From Pogostemon cablin (Eukaryota; Streptophyta; Magnoliopsida; Lamiales; Lamiaceae): a stretch of DNA of 64,000 nt. Under the pieces are notes generated by a model. The model was given only the letters and a program-made list of their open reading frames with translations. It did not search any database and had not been told where the DNA came from. Positions within the stretch are counted from its first letter, which is position 1. Each line of letters opens with the position of its first letter. The DNA is taken from the NCBI GenBank assembly GCA_023678885.1, contig CM042998.1, positions 7,877,820 through 7,941,819 of the forward strand. Reading direction: 5' to 3'. Shown one piece after another: positions 1 to 11,221 of the stretch. The translations under genes were made by a program, and so were the position numbers.

Positions 1-139
1 TTTAGTTTGGTAATATTAAATCTTGATCCTTTATTAATTATTGTAAAATTTCATCCCTTTGATTACCAATCTTTAACAACTTCTCATCCATTTATTTTAT
101 TTTTTATTTTATCTCATCCATTCATTTTATTGGTCTCTC

Positions 140-210
<71 letters not shown>

Positions 211-992
211 TAATTATTTATATTTTAAAGTAATTTTTTTACGTGAATTTATAATATCATTTAGACAATCTTTATTTAATTATTTTTTATTCTTTAAAGG
301 TAAATTTCTTATTTTTTATTTTTTATTTTATTGTAATAATTTTTATTTTGTATATTATTAATTTCATTGTCCAAAATATTTTCTTATGTTAAAACTTATT
401 TTAATTGTAAACTTTGTCTAAAATATAATTAATTCAATATCAAAAGAGAATTTATATTATATTTAATTAATAATAAAATATTTTTAATAAAATATTAATT
501 TAAACAATAAATAAATATAAATATAGATAAAATAAATTAATATTAATTGAGTACGGGTAACCCGCGAGTTTTGATAAATGAGTATGAGACGGGTACGAGT
601 ATGATAATAAATTTTTTTAACGTGACAAGTACATATACGAGTATTTAATAAACGAATACGAGTATAAGTACCGAAAAAAAATACGGGTACCCTACCTATT
701 GCTATCTCTATTCCTACATGCTATAACTTCACATTTTTTATTTTTGTTTATTTAAAAATTTATGCACATAATAATATATAGTACAATATTAACACTCTTA
801 AGGTACCACAAAATTAAAATAATACATTAAAAATTATTTAATCATTTAAATAAATTATATATATATACTACATTTAAAATAATATTTTAATCAAATTTTT
901 TTCAAATTATTTAAATAATTTAAATAAATTACAAACTCTTTAAATAATTTAATCAATTTTCAAACATCTGATCTCAAAAAATTACAATGTGA
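1..992. other. AT-rich intergenic DNA, no gene
   Basis: No coding region is supported. The stretch is dominated by A/T runs. Positions about 545-715 are less AT-rich and repeat GGGTAC/CGAGTA-like words, which resembles the decayed end of a dispersed plant repeat; I cannot assign a family. Confidence 0.6.
143..206. repeat. (AT)n microsatellite
   Basis: About 32 uninterrupted AT dinucleotides. The apparent open reading frame across it (Tyr-Ile repeats) is an artefact of the repeat. Confidence 0.95.
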
Positions 993-1198
993 TAATCCTT
1001 CCGTCTACTTTAAAGGTGGTCATTATTTTTTTCACGTGAATTAATGAGCATTATTTTTTTATGTGTAGTGGGTAATTATATATGTAGTGAGTAGTGAGTC
1101 ATATGTGGGACCATTTTAATAAAAGAAGAAAATTGATAATTTTGGAGTGAACACCCAAAATGATAAAATAAGGTTTTTTAGAATGGATGGAGGGGATA
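993..1198. mobile_element. Stowaway-like MITE (decayed)
   Basis: The left end (CCTTCCGTCTACTTTAAAGG) and the inverted right end (CCCTCCATCCATTCTAAAAA) resemble the CTCCCTCCGTCC-type termini of plant Tc1/mariner MITEs. The interior carries the usual 'TAATGAGCATTATT...GTAGTGGG' type AT-rich sequence, as in the clearer copies at 25759 and 37035. Ends are approximate. Confidence 0.5.
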
Positions 1199-1278
1199 TA
1201 TGTAAAAATAAAAAATAAATAAATTAAAGATCAACCTTGCCTGTGCAACGCAGGGGTCATGATTGCTAATATTATTTA

Positions 1279-1636
1279 GGGAAAATTAATTTTTTCGTCC
1301 ATTAAGTTACACCAATTTTGAAATTGATCAATTCATTTGATTAATTTTGAAATCAGTCCACTATGTTTACAAAACGTGATTTTTTGTCCATCGATTTGCT
1401 ATAGAGGGTAATTCACCGGTAAATCTGACGTGGCATTTCTTTTTTCTTTTTTTTTTCTGGTGTGTGGATTAATTGAGCATTGACGTGGAGTTGGGAATTC
1501 ACTCTTAATTTTAATTTATTGAAGCTGTGGTAAAAGATTTCTACACCGAAGATCAAATCCTCAAATTTCCCACCTCAAAGACTCAACTCTGGAAGGGAGA
1601 TAGTGAATTGAAGCATGAGGTATCGGAAACCATCAA
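1279..1636 (+). repeat. MULE left terminal inverted repeat
   Basis: About 358 bp, matching the reverse complement of 5008-5389. The inner limit is the CATCAA at 1631-1636, paired with TTGATGG at 5008. It probably holds the promoter of the GRF gene, as TIRs do in MuDR (inference). Confidence 0.9.
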
Positions 1637-1674
1637 CCTGTAAAAAAATTTAACACTATCTCAGCTGCTATTGA

Positions 1675-2184
1675 ATGTCATCCACAAACTCATCGTCTAT
1701 AGCTGGAGGGTTAGGGTTTAGGTATGTTCCTGTGAAAGATATGCAAAGCTACGACCTTTTGGACGGATGGCGATCCGGGTCGTCGTTTCTATGGGTGCAA
1801 TTCATGGCGGGTAAGTGTATAATTGTTTCAGAGAGAATGCAAATTGATAAAGAATTAGAGATGGATTTATAGTGGATCTGTTTATTTGTTTATAAATGAA
1901 TATCTGGAAAAATTAGATATATTCTAAGTTTGAATCTTTATTTTCAGCCTAACGGTGGTGGATGTAACTTTTTTGAATGGCTAGACCCTCCGATGTCTCC
2001 AAGAGCAAAGAGTGTAATCCTCTATCTATTGAAGGAGAAACGTAAAATGACTACCAAAAGGAATCCTCAGTGTTTAGAGGGACGTTGTTTTGCATCCTCT
2101 TTTATTGTGTCCAGGTTCGTTACAACGTCTGCATCTCACTGTAATTTGTCTTCTTTTTGCTTTCTGTGGATTTCTAAAAAGTGA
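1675..2184 (+). pseudogene. GRF-type zinc-finger protein gene carried by the MULE (frameshifted)
   Basis: This is a two-exon remnant. Exon 1 begins MSSTNSSSIAGG and reads into FRYVPV. A second frame then supplies the Cys-containing CSCE-like segment, and a third gives TDGDPGRRFYGCNSW. The GRF signature (Gly-Arg-Arg-Phe then Tyr-x-Cys) is therefore visible only across a frameshift near 1730-1760. A donor follows at GCGG|GTAAGT (about 1810). The acceptor at TTTTCAG (about 1948) leads into PNGGGCNFFEWLDPPMSPR, the second half of the zinc finger (Cys, then FFEW). After about 2075 the frame runs antisense through the transposase 3' end, so the true C terminus is uncertain. GRF fingers bind single-stranded nucleic acid in better-known proteins; the role of this MULE-borne version is unknown. 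Confidence 0.7.
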
Positions 2185-4693
2185 TCTGCCTCTGCCCCTT
2201 TTCGCTGTCTTCTGAACAATCTCATCCAGCTCTCTTCTCCTAGCCTTGCGAGGTATTCCAGCTTGTCGACCAATCTTAGGAGGAATGGGTGGTGTGATAC
2301 CTATATGAGTCCACTCCGCTCTACCATTAATAGGCATGATGGCAAATTCATACACCATTCTATAAGTGGATACTCTATAGTATGAATGTGTGAAACCTTC
2401 TGGATTCAAACCTTGGCAATAGATGGCCCTAATAACATGTATACAAGGGATGCCTGTTAAATCCCACTTTCTACACCCATACGTAAACTTTTCCAAGTCC
2501 ACTCTGTATTTTGTTCTGTCATAGCATTTAATTGCGTAATGTTTATCATCAGATTTGATTGTAACACCAGTACCTAATTTCTTTACTCTCTTTTGAATCA
2601 GACCTTGAATTTTTGGGCACAGTAAGTCTTTCCACTTTTTTCCTTTGAAGACCCTATCTCTATTTTCCCAAAGTCTTTTCATTAGATACTCCATGATCTA
2701 CTCCATACTTAATACAGGTAGATCTCTTGCTGGTAAGATGGAAGAATTAAATGATTCACAAATATTATTCATCACCATATCACATTGAGGGATGCTGTTA
2801 AAATGAGATCTACTACAGTGTTCAGGTGGTTTTTCACTTAACCATTCAGCAAGCTTGACACTTAACTCTCTTATATCAGAAACACTTTTGATGTATATAT
2901 TCTCTGTAGAAGCTTTGGATGCTTTATACAAAGCTGTCTTGAATGCTTGCCTTCTAAAACTAGCATTTCTCATGTTACCATACAGATGTCTAACACAAAA
3001 TCTATGGGAAGCATTGGGGAAAACAGTTTGAAAAGCTTGTATCAAACCCTTTTGCTTATCAGATATAAATGTCCAACCAGAATCATCAACAATCTCCAAA
3101 TCCTTATTTAGCACAATGAAGAACCAATCCCAAGTATCTCCATTCTCCTTGCCTACAACAGCATAAGCTATGGGAAACATGTTATTAGGATCAATACCAT
3201 CAGCTGATAAAATTATTCCACCATGAGGCCCCTTAAGATGACAACCATCGACCCCTACGAATGGCCTACAACCAAGTAAAAAACCCTGTTTCAAAGAAGA
3301 CAAACAGATATACATCCTATCAAACATGGTCACTCCACTAGACTGATCAACTCCAACTAACACAGTAGATCCCTCGTTGGTTCTTTTAATCTCTTCAGCA
3401 TAATCCCAAAGAAGACTGTATTGAGCATCTACATCTCCAAAGTGTTCCTCTGAGGCCATTTTTTTGCACTTATAGACCTGATGATGTGTAATATTCACCC
3501 CCAACTCAATCATCAAGTCATCCTTGAATCCAGACACTTCTTTTTGGATCATTCTTGAATTGGTAGCCATACCTCCCATTTAGCCATTTTGATTTCATGC
3601 TTTTAATATGATATTCCTCCGCACATGTGTGTGTATTATAAAATGTGTTAATTTAGAAAGTAGGCTCATTATACACATTGGTCGCATGAATCCTCCACTC
3701 ACAGTCTTTTCCATTGCATTTAGCATACACCCTTTCTTTATCATTTTTTGCTATCCTAATGCTCCTCTTTCTAAGCACATCATCAGAATGGACACCATCT
3801 ATAAACTCCCATTTATTGCTAAACACCATGTTCAACTCCAGTTGATTTGGAGTGTACAATTGGCTAGGGTTGTACTCCCATTCATCATCACTATCACTGT
3901 CTTTTGCACTGTTAAAGTCATCTTCACTACACATCATATCCTCTTCTCCAGAATCATCATTCTCAATCTGAACATCTTCACCACTGCTATAATCAACGTG
4001 CTCATTAAATATTTCATCATCATCTTCATCTTCACTATCGGGTACAATCATGTAGTCACTATCTTCAAGTCTAGAACCACTGTCCTCATCACTCCAATCC
4101 CCATCTCCATGAATGGTAATAGCCTTCTCTCTAATTTTAGATTCAGATTCCTCACCCCTACAATCCATACCCAAATTAGCATTCTCATCACTATTATTTT
4201 CATCAATGAGAGTATGTAACTTTCTCTTTTTTCCAGCTTTCTCACTAGTGCCATATTCATCAATCACAACATTTTTCCCTTTTTTATTCTCAGTTTCCAG
4301 CCTCACGCTACACATACCAACACCATCAACCTCTGTTTGTATGTCATCTACATCTCCAACATTTGCTTTTATAAGGCATACACCATCAATAGAAGATGAA
4401 GTGTAAATACATGCCTCCTTGTACCATTTCAAAACATCATCAAATATCTTCCTAAAAACTGCCTCATTGTTGACTTCGACAATCTTATCTTTATACAATG
4501 CATAAAACAAAACTTCTTTCTTATCAAGACACACATCATCTACAAATTTCTTTAAATCCTCTAATTTAAAAGTTTTCTTGTTCACGTAATCAAACTTATG
4601 AACAACACTTCCTTCATAAGTAACAGTACGCACATTTAAGACCCCATCAACATGAACAAACAACGAAAGCTCATCTGAATTACCTAAAAACAA
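2074..4693 (-). pseudogene. MuDR-type (MULE) transposase, broken
   Basis: Reading from 4693 down, an N-terminal segment (about 90 aa, FVHVDG...LEDLKKFVDDV) is followed by a long acidic region. A MuDR DNA-binding module comes next (NKWEFIDGV ... CNGKDCEWRIHA). Then come the DDE core (VGVDGCHLKG with the first Asp; ISDKQKGLI with the second), a SWIM zinc finger (CRKWDLTGIPCIH) and a terminal CCHC knuckle (CRRCNEPGHNKRGC). Breaks: a TAA at 3653-3655 with a frame change just after NEPTF; a second frame change near 3545-3575; and an in-frame TAG at 2698-2700. The reading at 4691-4693 is not ATG, and TTCAG just upstream looks like a splice acceptor, so the first exon probably lies towards 4700-5000. 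The minus-strand start faces the right TIR. Confidence 0.92.
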
Positions 4694-5007
4694 TATAAAA
4701 TATACACAAGTAAAAAATTTTGCAACAAATTGTAATAAATCATGTATGGTGGACCACCATTAGCGGCTTTCTCAAAAAGGGGACAAAGAGGGAACAACCA
4801 TTATCGGATTTCTCAAAAAGGGGACAAACATGATGGACCACCATTATCATCTTTTACATTAAAAATTAACAAGGATCCCATTCTAGCAAGTAGGGCCACC
4901 ATAAATTAATACTCCATTAAACAATATGCATAATCTATTAAAGAAAAATTATCCTTAAACTAAAAGCAAATAGAATTGCCGTAATATGGCACGAGGTCGC
5001 CATTTCT

Positions 5008-5389
5008 TGATGGTTCCCGATACCTCCTGCTTCAATCCACTATCTCCTTCCAGAGTTGAGTCTTTGAGGTGGGGAAATAGTTTTGATCTTGGGTGTAAGA
5101 ATCTTTTACAGCGGTTGTGATAACTTAGGGGTTAAAGAGTGAATCCCAACTCCACGTCATAAGAGTGAATTCCCAACTCCACGTCAATGCCCAATTAATC
5201 CACACACAAGAAAAAAAAAGGAAAAAGAAATGCCATAACAGATTTACCGGGTGAGTTATCCTCTATAGCAGGTCGACGGACGTAAAAGTCGCGTTTTGTA
5301 AACGTAGTGGACTAATTTCAAAATTGATCAAATGAATGGACCAATTTCAAAATAGATGTAAGTTAATGGACGAAAAAATTAATTTTCCC
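5008..5389 (-). repeat. MULE right terminal inverted repeat
   Basis: Reverse complement of the left TIR, about 24 bp longer because AGAGTGAATTCCCAACTCCA and neighbouring bases are tandemly duplicated near 5135-5190. It lies upstream of the transposase and probably holds its promoter. Confidence 0.9.
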
Positions 5390-5541
5390 AATTGTTTATT
5401 TGTTATTTAATTTTTACTAATTCTTTAATCTTTTATGCGTTATTCTATGATCTTTTAGTTTTTCACATTCCCAAATCTCTTGAGCTCCTCCCCATTAGTT
5501 GAACCAACCGCATCTTCTCCGCCATCTCACCACCATTTACT

Positions 5542-5799
5542 ATGGTCTTGCTCGCCGCCGACTTTTTCGATGTGGCTGTGAAGGAGGCTTTCAGATCCGA
5601 AGACGCCGCCGTCTTCCATTATTATTTTATTGAAGAAATCGAAGCCAAACTTTGGGAGGCTGATCTTCGACGTCAAGTCTTTATTTTTCTTCCGTTCTGT
5701 CTTATCCCAGCCTTGAGGATTTTCTTGAATTTCAAGAATTTGATTTTCTTGAATATCACGTTTTGTTTTAGTTTTAACCTGATTTATTTGGAGTGTTGA
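5542..5799 (+). pseudogene. Unrecognised exon fragment
   Basis: An ATG opens MVLLAADFFDVAVKEAF... with balanced, GC-richer codon use for about 45 residues (to DLRRQ). A GT follows at CGTCAA|GTCTTT, after which the frame turns into AT-rich, intron-like sequence. The first part looks like a real 5' exon; the rest is probably not coding. I do not recognise the family. It is the first of several plus-strand exon fragments between the MULE and the Helitron-like end at 10503. Confidence 0.4.
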
Positions 5800-6099
5800 A
5801 TGGAAAGATCCTTCTATTTGAGAACCCTTCCACTGGCATTCTTCTGAGAAATCCCTGAAGAAGTTGCATGCCTAAAATTCTCAGAATCTCTTTGTAAAAG
5901 TTTATTTGTTTTATTTGTTCTTTTCAGGTCTCTCTTGGAATTATTTGGGTTTTGAAAGATTAATTTATGATTTTTGTCTTTCTCATTTGTACCTATTGGT
6001 AAGTTTCACTTTACATCAATTATTGGCTGATGGGCTCTCTGGTTGTAAGATTATGACCATGCATTCAATTATTTTTAACTTTTCCCTCACATCACAGGA

Positions 6100-6200
6100 A
6101 GCGAAAGCATCGGAGTAGAGACTGGTGAGAAATCCTTGACAGGATGCGTTCTCCATTGCATAAGTCACCTTGAGACTCTGAAACAAGACATTCTTCTTAT
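6100..6200 (+). pseudogene. Unrecognised internal exon fragment
   Basis: After an acceptor (TCACAG, ending near 6099), one frame reads GSESIGVETGEKSL, TGCVLHCISH and LETLKQDILLM, then meets a clean donor ATG|GTAAGT near 6201. Splice-like borders plus an open frame support an old host exon. It may belong to the same gene as the fragment at 5542, but that is inference; no family recognised. Confidence 0.45.
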
Positions 6201-6201
6201 G

Positions 6202-7690
6202 GTAAGTTACATAAACTTTACATGGATCCTTATTTGTTGAGACTTTACTGTTTTTTGGTCTTCACTTTTTGTTTTAATGTAATTTGCTAGAGATAGCCCT
6301 CACTTTATTGGAAAAATGATCTAAATGCATTAATTTGAATTGTTGTAGCTTCTGAATTCAAGGCTGATTGAATTGAACAATTCGATAATATTAAAACTCT
6401 TACTTTGCATAGATAGCTCAAATAATATCTTTGCAAAGATACTGCTCATTAGCCTTCTATGTACTTCATGGCTCTAGGTCCGTATATTTGGTTAGATATG
6501 TTATAGCCTCGATAACTGTTGATAAAGAGATGTAGAACATAACATAACTCATGGAAGAATTGGGGCTCATGGACTACTCAACAATGATAAAGTATTGCCC
6601 GTAGATACTTGCTCTGTGTGTGTGATGCATATATTACACTCTCTTTTGTAGCCTCCCATTAATGGAAACATTGAAGCACCAAATCGGTACAGTAAAAATG
6701 GAAGGTATAGTGTGCTTTAGGAGCTGGAAAATACATGCTAATGAAAGCAATTTCAAGAGAGTGCTCCCAGCTGATGAATTGAGAATTATAGCTTCAATGG
6801 AAATTTAGGGTAGTAGTTCCCATTTCACCATGTATGGAGGAACTATTGAGACTTTGTTAAAAATATATTTGGGATTATCTTCTCCTTAATTCTGCTTTAT
6901 TCTATTTCTGACTAAACTCATTTCTCTATTCGGTTAAAGATTCACTTGCTTCAGAGGCCCTAAGACAAGACAAGGTGTTCAAAATATGGATGGTTTTTTT
7001 GTAGCTAAGGTGAGTTCCAAAAAGGTATTGTTGTTTAAGTAGTTACGTCCAAAAGAAGTAACATCTATAGTCAGATCCTTATCAAGTGAATTTTAATTAT
7101 ACTCTGTGACAAGGTGTGTGGTTAATAGCTCATGTGATTAGATTTGCAAGGTGGTATTTTGGTATACACACAGGACTTTTTTTTATAAAAAATTAAAATA
7201 GTCTATTTGATTGATTGGAGCTGGTTAATTTAGAAATCTTATTTATTCAGACTAAATTGTTAGGCTCAGATATTGATGTTTTGGAGTGCATAATTAAAAT
7301 TCATTTGCAGCTGAAGAAAATTCATCAAAGTTGTATTACAATAAAATGAGAGACACTACTTTTGTTGTATCACATTGCACCCAATGCTGTGTCAGGATGT
7401 TATTTAGCAAGTTTAGTTGCATTACATCTCATATTTGATTGGTTTTGACTAATAAACCTATTGTGTTGAAAGAAATGACCATATATTTTAGTTTGAGAAC
7501 CATCAGTTTAAAAATTCACTTTGAGCAGCCGATGATTCGTGTAGAACACATTTTATGGACAAAACTCGATCTCTTTCTGATACTCCTTATCTTACTGTCT
7601 TGGATGGTTTTTATTGTAAGTGAGAACCTTCTTATCTATTATTTTATTTTGCAGTTGATCAGAAATTAAATCAACAAATGATACAAGTAG
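6202..7690. other. AT-rich intron-like DNA, no supported gene
   Basis: Short frames only, with no recognisable protein. Composition resembles intron or decayed host sequence between exon fragments. Confidence 0.5.
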
Positions 7691-7708
7691 AGATCAACCA
7701 GCTCCAAA

Positions 7709-7820
7709 CTTGAAGAGGAGCTTAAAGTTTCTTCTCGGTTCTCAGCTACGAAAATTCACATTCAATGACCTTAAGTTAATTATAGGAAACTTTAGATCGG
7801 GATCACTTCTTGGTTTTCTT
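7709..7820 (+). pseudogene. Receptor-like cytoplasmic kinase fragment (N-terminal edge)
   Basis: One frame reads LKFLLGSQLRKFTFNDLKL then IIGNFRSGSLLGF. This matches the segment just before and into the glycine loop of plant receptor-like cytoplasmic kinases (F-x-F-N-D-L-K ... N-F-R ... S-x-L-G). The glycine loop is not completed and stops surround the segment, so this is a fragment of one exon only. Confidence 0.55.
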
Positions 7821-8189
7821 TGATGCATGTGATTCTATTAGAATTATATTATTCTAAGTAGTATAACTGATTGCCTCTCTTGGACCGTAGTTGAAAAACA
7901 TACTCCATCAATCCCATAAAATATTGCACAAGATAGGTGAGTTTTATATATTTGAAACTTTAAGAGCTTGCAAGATATTCTTGACTTATACTATGTCTGG
8001 ATTTTTAACATGCAAACACCACTTGATATTGAGTATTTCATATACTTGATCATTTGTGTGCTTCCATACTGGTTTGGTTCTTCCCTGAGATTCCAAACCT
8101 TTATATTCTCTTTCCTTAATTTTTCAGGGATGGTATGGAATTAAGTTTCACTCTGAGGAGGTTATTATTAGTAACTAAAATGCAACTTC

Positions 8190-8547
8190 TGTGTTAGGTA
8201 TCTTTCGCCAGAATATTTCAGTGGAGGGGGAATGACAGAGAATTAAAATTGACATATATGCGTTTGGCCTGATATTATTGGAGGTAATCTCCGGGCAAAG
8301 AGCGCAGGATTTGCAATACAGCTTGGAACATCAACTGTTGTTAGAACATGTACATGCTTTGGCTTCAGTTGAACCGCTGCATGTATTGGCTCACAAGCAT
8401 TGGTTACGTGACCCTCGCTTAGGCTCAGAGAAACTCCATTGTTTACCTTATAAGCTTCATGCTATGGGATGTACTGCTTCGTTGAGTCTACACCAAGATC
8501 CTGATTTGAGACCATCCATGTCAAAGGTACAACACTCATGGTTTTAG
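8190..8547 (+). pseudogene. Protein kinase C-lobe fragment
   Basis: Reads YLSPEYFSGGGMTE, a one-base frameshift, then IDIYAFGLILLEVISGQRA and, near the end, DPDLRPSMSKV. These are kinase subdomains VIII (Y-L-x-P-E-Y), IX (D-I-Y-A-F-G) and XI (D-L-R-P-S-M). ATP-binding and catalytic-loop parts are absent. The frameshift near 8245 (AATTAAAATTGAC) and the missing N-lobe make it a pseudogene. The kinase class may differ from that of the fragment at 7709; both are in the same orientation. Confidence 0.75.
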
Positions 8548-9007
8548 CTATTTCTTTAGGGTCTTTTATATGATTACAAGTACATTTGATGTAATTTATG
8601 GGTGGTTAAAATGTTGGAACGAGGAAGTAAAGTTATTGAGGCTCCATTGGAGTTTGAGTCGGTTGTCGAAGTGGGCACTTGCATGGCTAGCTAAAGGATG
8701 CCAGAGTTGTGTATTTTGTGTATTTGAAATAATAAAAGGGTAGATTAGAACTCGCACTAATTTCATTTCGTATCATTATTTAAGTGTTGTAATTTATTAT
8801 CTGTCTCAATATTTCACATTTTCTCTAACTACAGTAACATTTTAAGACTATGTTTGTTACTCCTTATTTTTTTAGAATTTTGAAAATCAAAAAATTGAAA
8901 TTGAATTTGGGGCCTAAATATTTATGAAACTTTTAGAGGCTAAAAAGAATGCAAGTATGTATACAATAATCAATAGTTCTAATTTATAATGCTTTTAAGT
9001 CATATTG

Positions 9008-9010
<3 letters not shown>

Positions 9011-9077
<67 letters not shown>
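9011..9077. repeat. (AT)n microsatellite
   Basis: Roughly 33 AT units. Confidence 0.95.
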
Positions 9078-9080
<3 letters not shown>

Positions 9081-9092
9081 GAGTACACATTC

Positions 9093-9107
9093 CCGCGTAA
9101 TACGCGG
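9093..9107. repeat. Perfect 15-nt hairpin (CCGCGTA-A-TACGCGG)
   Basis: Seven-base perfect inverted repeat with a one-base loop, in otherwise AT-rich DNA. It resembles Helitron subterminal hairpins, but no CTRR lies at the right distance on either strand. Confidence 0.6.
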
Positions 9108-9493
9108 ATGAATTATTATAACTAATTAAAAAATATAATTAAAGGTGATATTTAATTTATAGATATACATAATTTAAAGATACACATGAATAATAATAAT
9201 AATATTAATAATAATTAGTTGGATATATTTTATTGATTATCTATTCCTAACTAATAAATAAAATGATTAAAGGTAATATTTAATTTATAAATATACATTA
9301 TTTAAAAATATACATGAATAATAATAATAATAATAAATAAAAGTAGAAAGATTATATATGTGATATTAAAATAAAAAATATACGACAATTAACCACGTCG
9401 CGACACCTCATACTTTTAAAAAATTATTTATAGCAGCGTATTCACAATTAGTGTGTGTATATATATATATGTTTCGATGTAGAACATCTGGAG

Positions 9494-9683
9494 AGGTATC
9501 AGTTTTCTTGATTGAAGGGAAGAAGTTGCACACCTCACATTAATGGGATTTTCTTTTGCTAAAAAGAAAGGGCGTCATCCACTCTTAGAGGCATCAGTTT
9601 TCTTGATTGAAGGGAAGAAATTGCACACCTCACATTCATGGGATTTTCTTTTGCTAAAAAAAGATGGCGTCATCCACTCCTAG
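9494..9683 (+). repeat. Tandem duplication, 95-bp unit x 2
   Basis: ATCAGTTTTCTTGATTGAAG begins at 9498 and again at 9593. The copies differ at a few positions. They may be duplicated exon or UTR sequence; no protein recognised. Confidence 0.85.
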
Positions 9684-9689
9684 AGGTAG

Positions 9690-10470
9690 CTAAGTGTGGT
9701 TGGAGATGAAGCCAATGCAATCAGTCTTCTTAGAGGCAAATTTTTCGGTTGGTTTTGTTGTTGGAAATGTGAGTTTTGAGGTTAAAGATTGTAGAAGTCT
9801 TTATTATAAGTGCTTCTTACATCTTTCCATATTTTAATTTTTGTCTTGCTTACTCCGTTTTGCACCTATGCATTTTTCAATCAATTAAACAAGAGGGAGT
9901 TTTGGATATAGCCATTGGAAAAATGATTTGAGGGCCTGGACTCCTTCACAGTCCAATGACTTACCACATAGTTCAAAATTTTTTAATACATCTTATGATG
10001 AATGTTTCTGAGTTGTAATTTTTAAAGAATGAAGAAATGTTAGCTATAAAAGACATTGTCTTTTAGAAGGTAGTGATACTTTAATCCCTTTCATAACATC
10101 ATAATCTGAATCTTCACAATGTTAAAGTGCCCAGGCCAACTAAAGAGCATTTACTATCTTTTCGTAAGATGAAGACTATTATGATTGTGTGGTAACAAAA
10201 ATATTAGTACATGATAAAACATTTTAGTGTATTATGATGACAAGTATATTTGTTTGAATTTAATTAGGTAACAAGAATTGAGTCTCATATTTTGGAATTG
10301 TTCTACATTTTGATTGATAGGCTCCTTGAGTTCATTCGCTTCAGTATCCATACCACGACTATGAAATGCATCAATATTCTTTACCCCCGTTTGCAAATAT
10401 AATTTTAAATATGTTACCTCAACCTTTTATTATAAAATAACACAAAGAAATATTACAAAATAAAACGTGC
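9690..10470. other. No gene seen
   Basis: AT-rich sequence leading to the Helitron-like 3' end; no open frame with a recognisable product. Confidence 0.5.
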
Positions 10471-10475
10471 TGGCC

Positions 10476-10504
10476 ACGTGCAAAGCACGTCCAAAATATC
10501 TAGT
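10476..10504 (+). mobile_element. Helitron-like 3' terminus
   Basis: A 6-bp stem hairpin (ACGTGC-AAA-GCACGT, 10476-10490) is followed 9 nt later by CTAG (10500-10503) and then T. This is the standard plant Helitron 3' end (hairpin, about 10 nt, CTRR, insertion before T). The plus-strand exon fragments upstream (5542-8547) fit the gene-capture habit of Helitrons. The matching 5' TC end was not located. Confidence 0.55.
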
Positions 10505-10778
10505 CCCAATAAAAGTGCCATGTTTCCATATTAACCTCAACTATTTTCTCTTATTACACCCTTGGCCTTAGTCTTAATTAATGGACCTTAATTAATTAGA
10601 GATATGCAAGCTTATTAGGAAATCTGAAACGTTTGCATTTTTATCAGTTTTTGCAGAAAAATAAGAGAGTGTCGACTGCCTTTTGGTCTTCAGTGCTACA
10701 AATCCACAACATATCCAAGTTATTTCATTCTCTCCTGCATTAGGATTGAGAGAGTTTTCATTCGAAATCCCATGAAAA

Positions 10779-11085
10779 ATGGCTACATCCGTCTTCAAAT
10801 CCACTTCCATAAGAGGCGAAGGTGTCAGGCCCACCTCCTGCCTCTGCTTCACGGTGGCGCTCCCACAGTGTTTGTGTTGTTTATGTGGTGATGGTTATTC
10901 TAGTGAACAGAAGGGTCATTCTGCTACACGAAATTCCAGAAAAGGGGATCGACTGAAGTTTGTCGAAGGTTCAAGGGGATATGTATCTACAGCCACAAAC
11001 TTACCATTTTCAACTCAAGAATACATTATTTGTTGTTCACCAACCATTAATTCGTATTAGGCTCTTCACTGTCAGTAAGGTAAGA
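10779..11085 (+). pseudogene. Unrecognised first-exon-like fragment
   Basis: ATG opens MATSVFKSTSIRGEG and runs 93 codons to TAG at 11058. The Ser/Thr/basic start resembles an organelle transit peptide but could be chance. A GTAAG donor lies just after (near 11080) in another frame. No family recognised. It sits between the Helitron-like end and the solo LTR. Confidence 0.35.
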
Positions 11086-11221
11086 TCATGATCTTAATAT
11101 AGTTAAAATGTATCATTCTAAATTTTTACTGATATGAATCATTGAGATGACATTTATGATTTCATAATATATACTTAATTTCAGTATGTGAAGTTCCAAC
11201 TACCCTAATAAATATTTTATG

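Larger units (their letters stand above)
1279..5389 (-). mobile_element. Full-length Mutator-like element (MULE)
   Basis: The element is about 4.1 kb and bounded by long terminal inverted repeats (1279-1636 and 5008-5389). The outermost bases are GGGAAAATTAATTTTTTCGT and their reverse complement. The flanking 9-mers TATTATTTA (1270-1278) and AATTGTTTA (5390-5398) match at 7 of 9 positions, as expected for a diverged 9-bp Mutator target-site duplication. Inside, a MuDR-type transposase is read from the right TIR (minus strand) and a GRF zinc-finger gene from the left TIR (plus strand), converging near 2075. This two-gene convergent layout is like maize MuDR, with the GRF gene in the place of mudrB. 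Stops and frameshifts in both genes indicate that it is no longer autonomous. Confidence 0.93.
8560..9490. other. AT-rich DNA, no gene
   Basis: Contains the (AT)n tract and the hairpin listed separately; nothing else coding is seen. Confidence 0.6.

Noticed and set aside
7..213. 68-codon open frame ending in Tyr-Ile repeats
   Set aside because: Produced by the (AT)n microsatellite; no coding evidence. The frames across 56927-57173 are rejected for the same reason.
3608..4219. 203-codon plus-strand open frame
   Set aside because: It is antisense to the acidic region of the MULE transposase; long because Glu/Asp-rich codons rarely give stops on the other strand.
7439..7669. 76-codon frame with hydrophobic C terminus
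   Set aside because: AT-rich, intron-like composition and no domain; likely chance.
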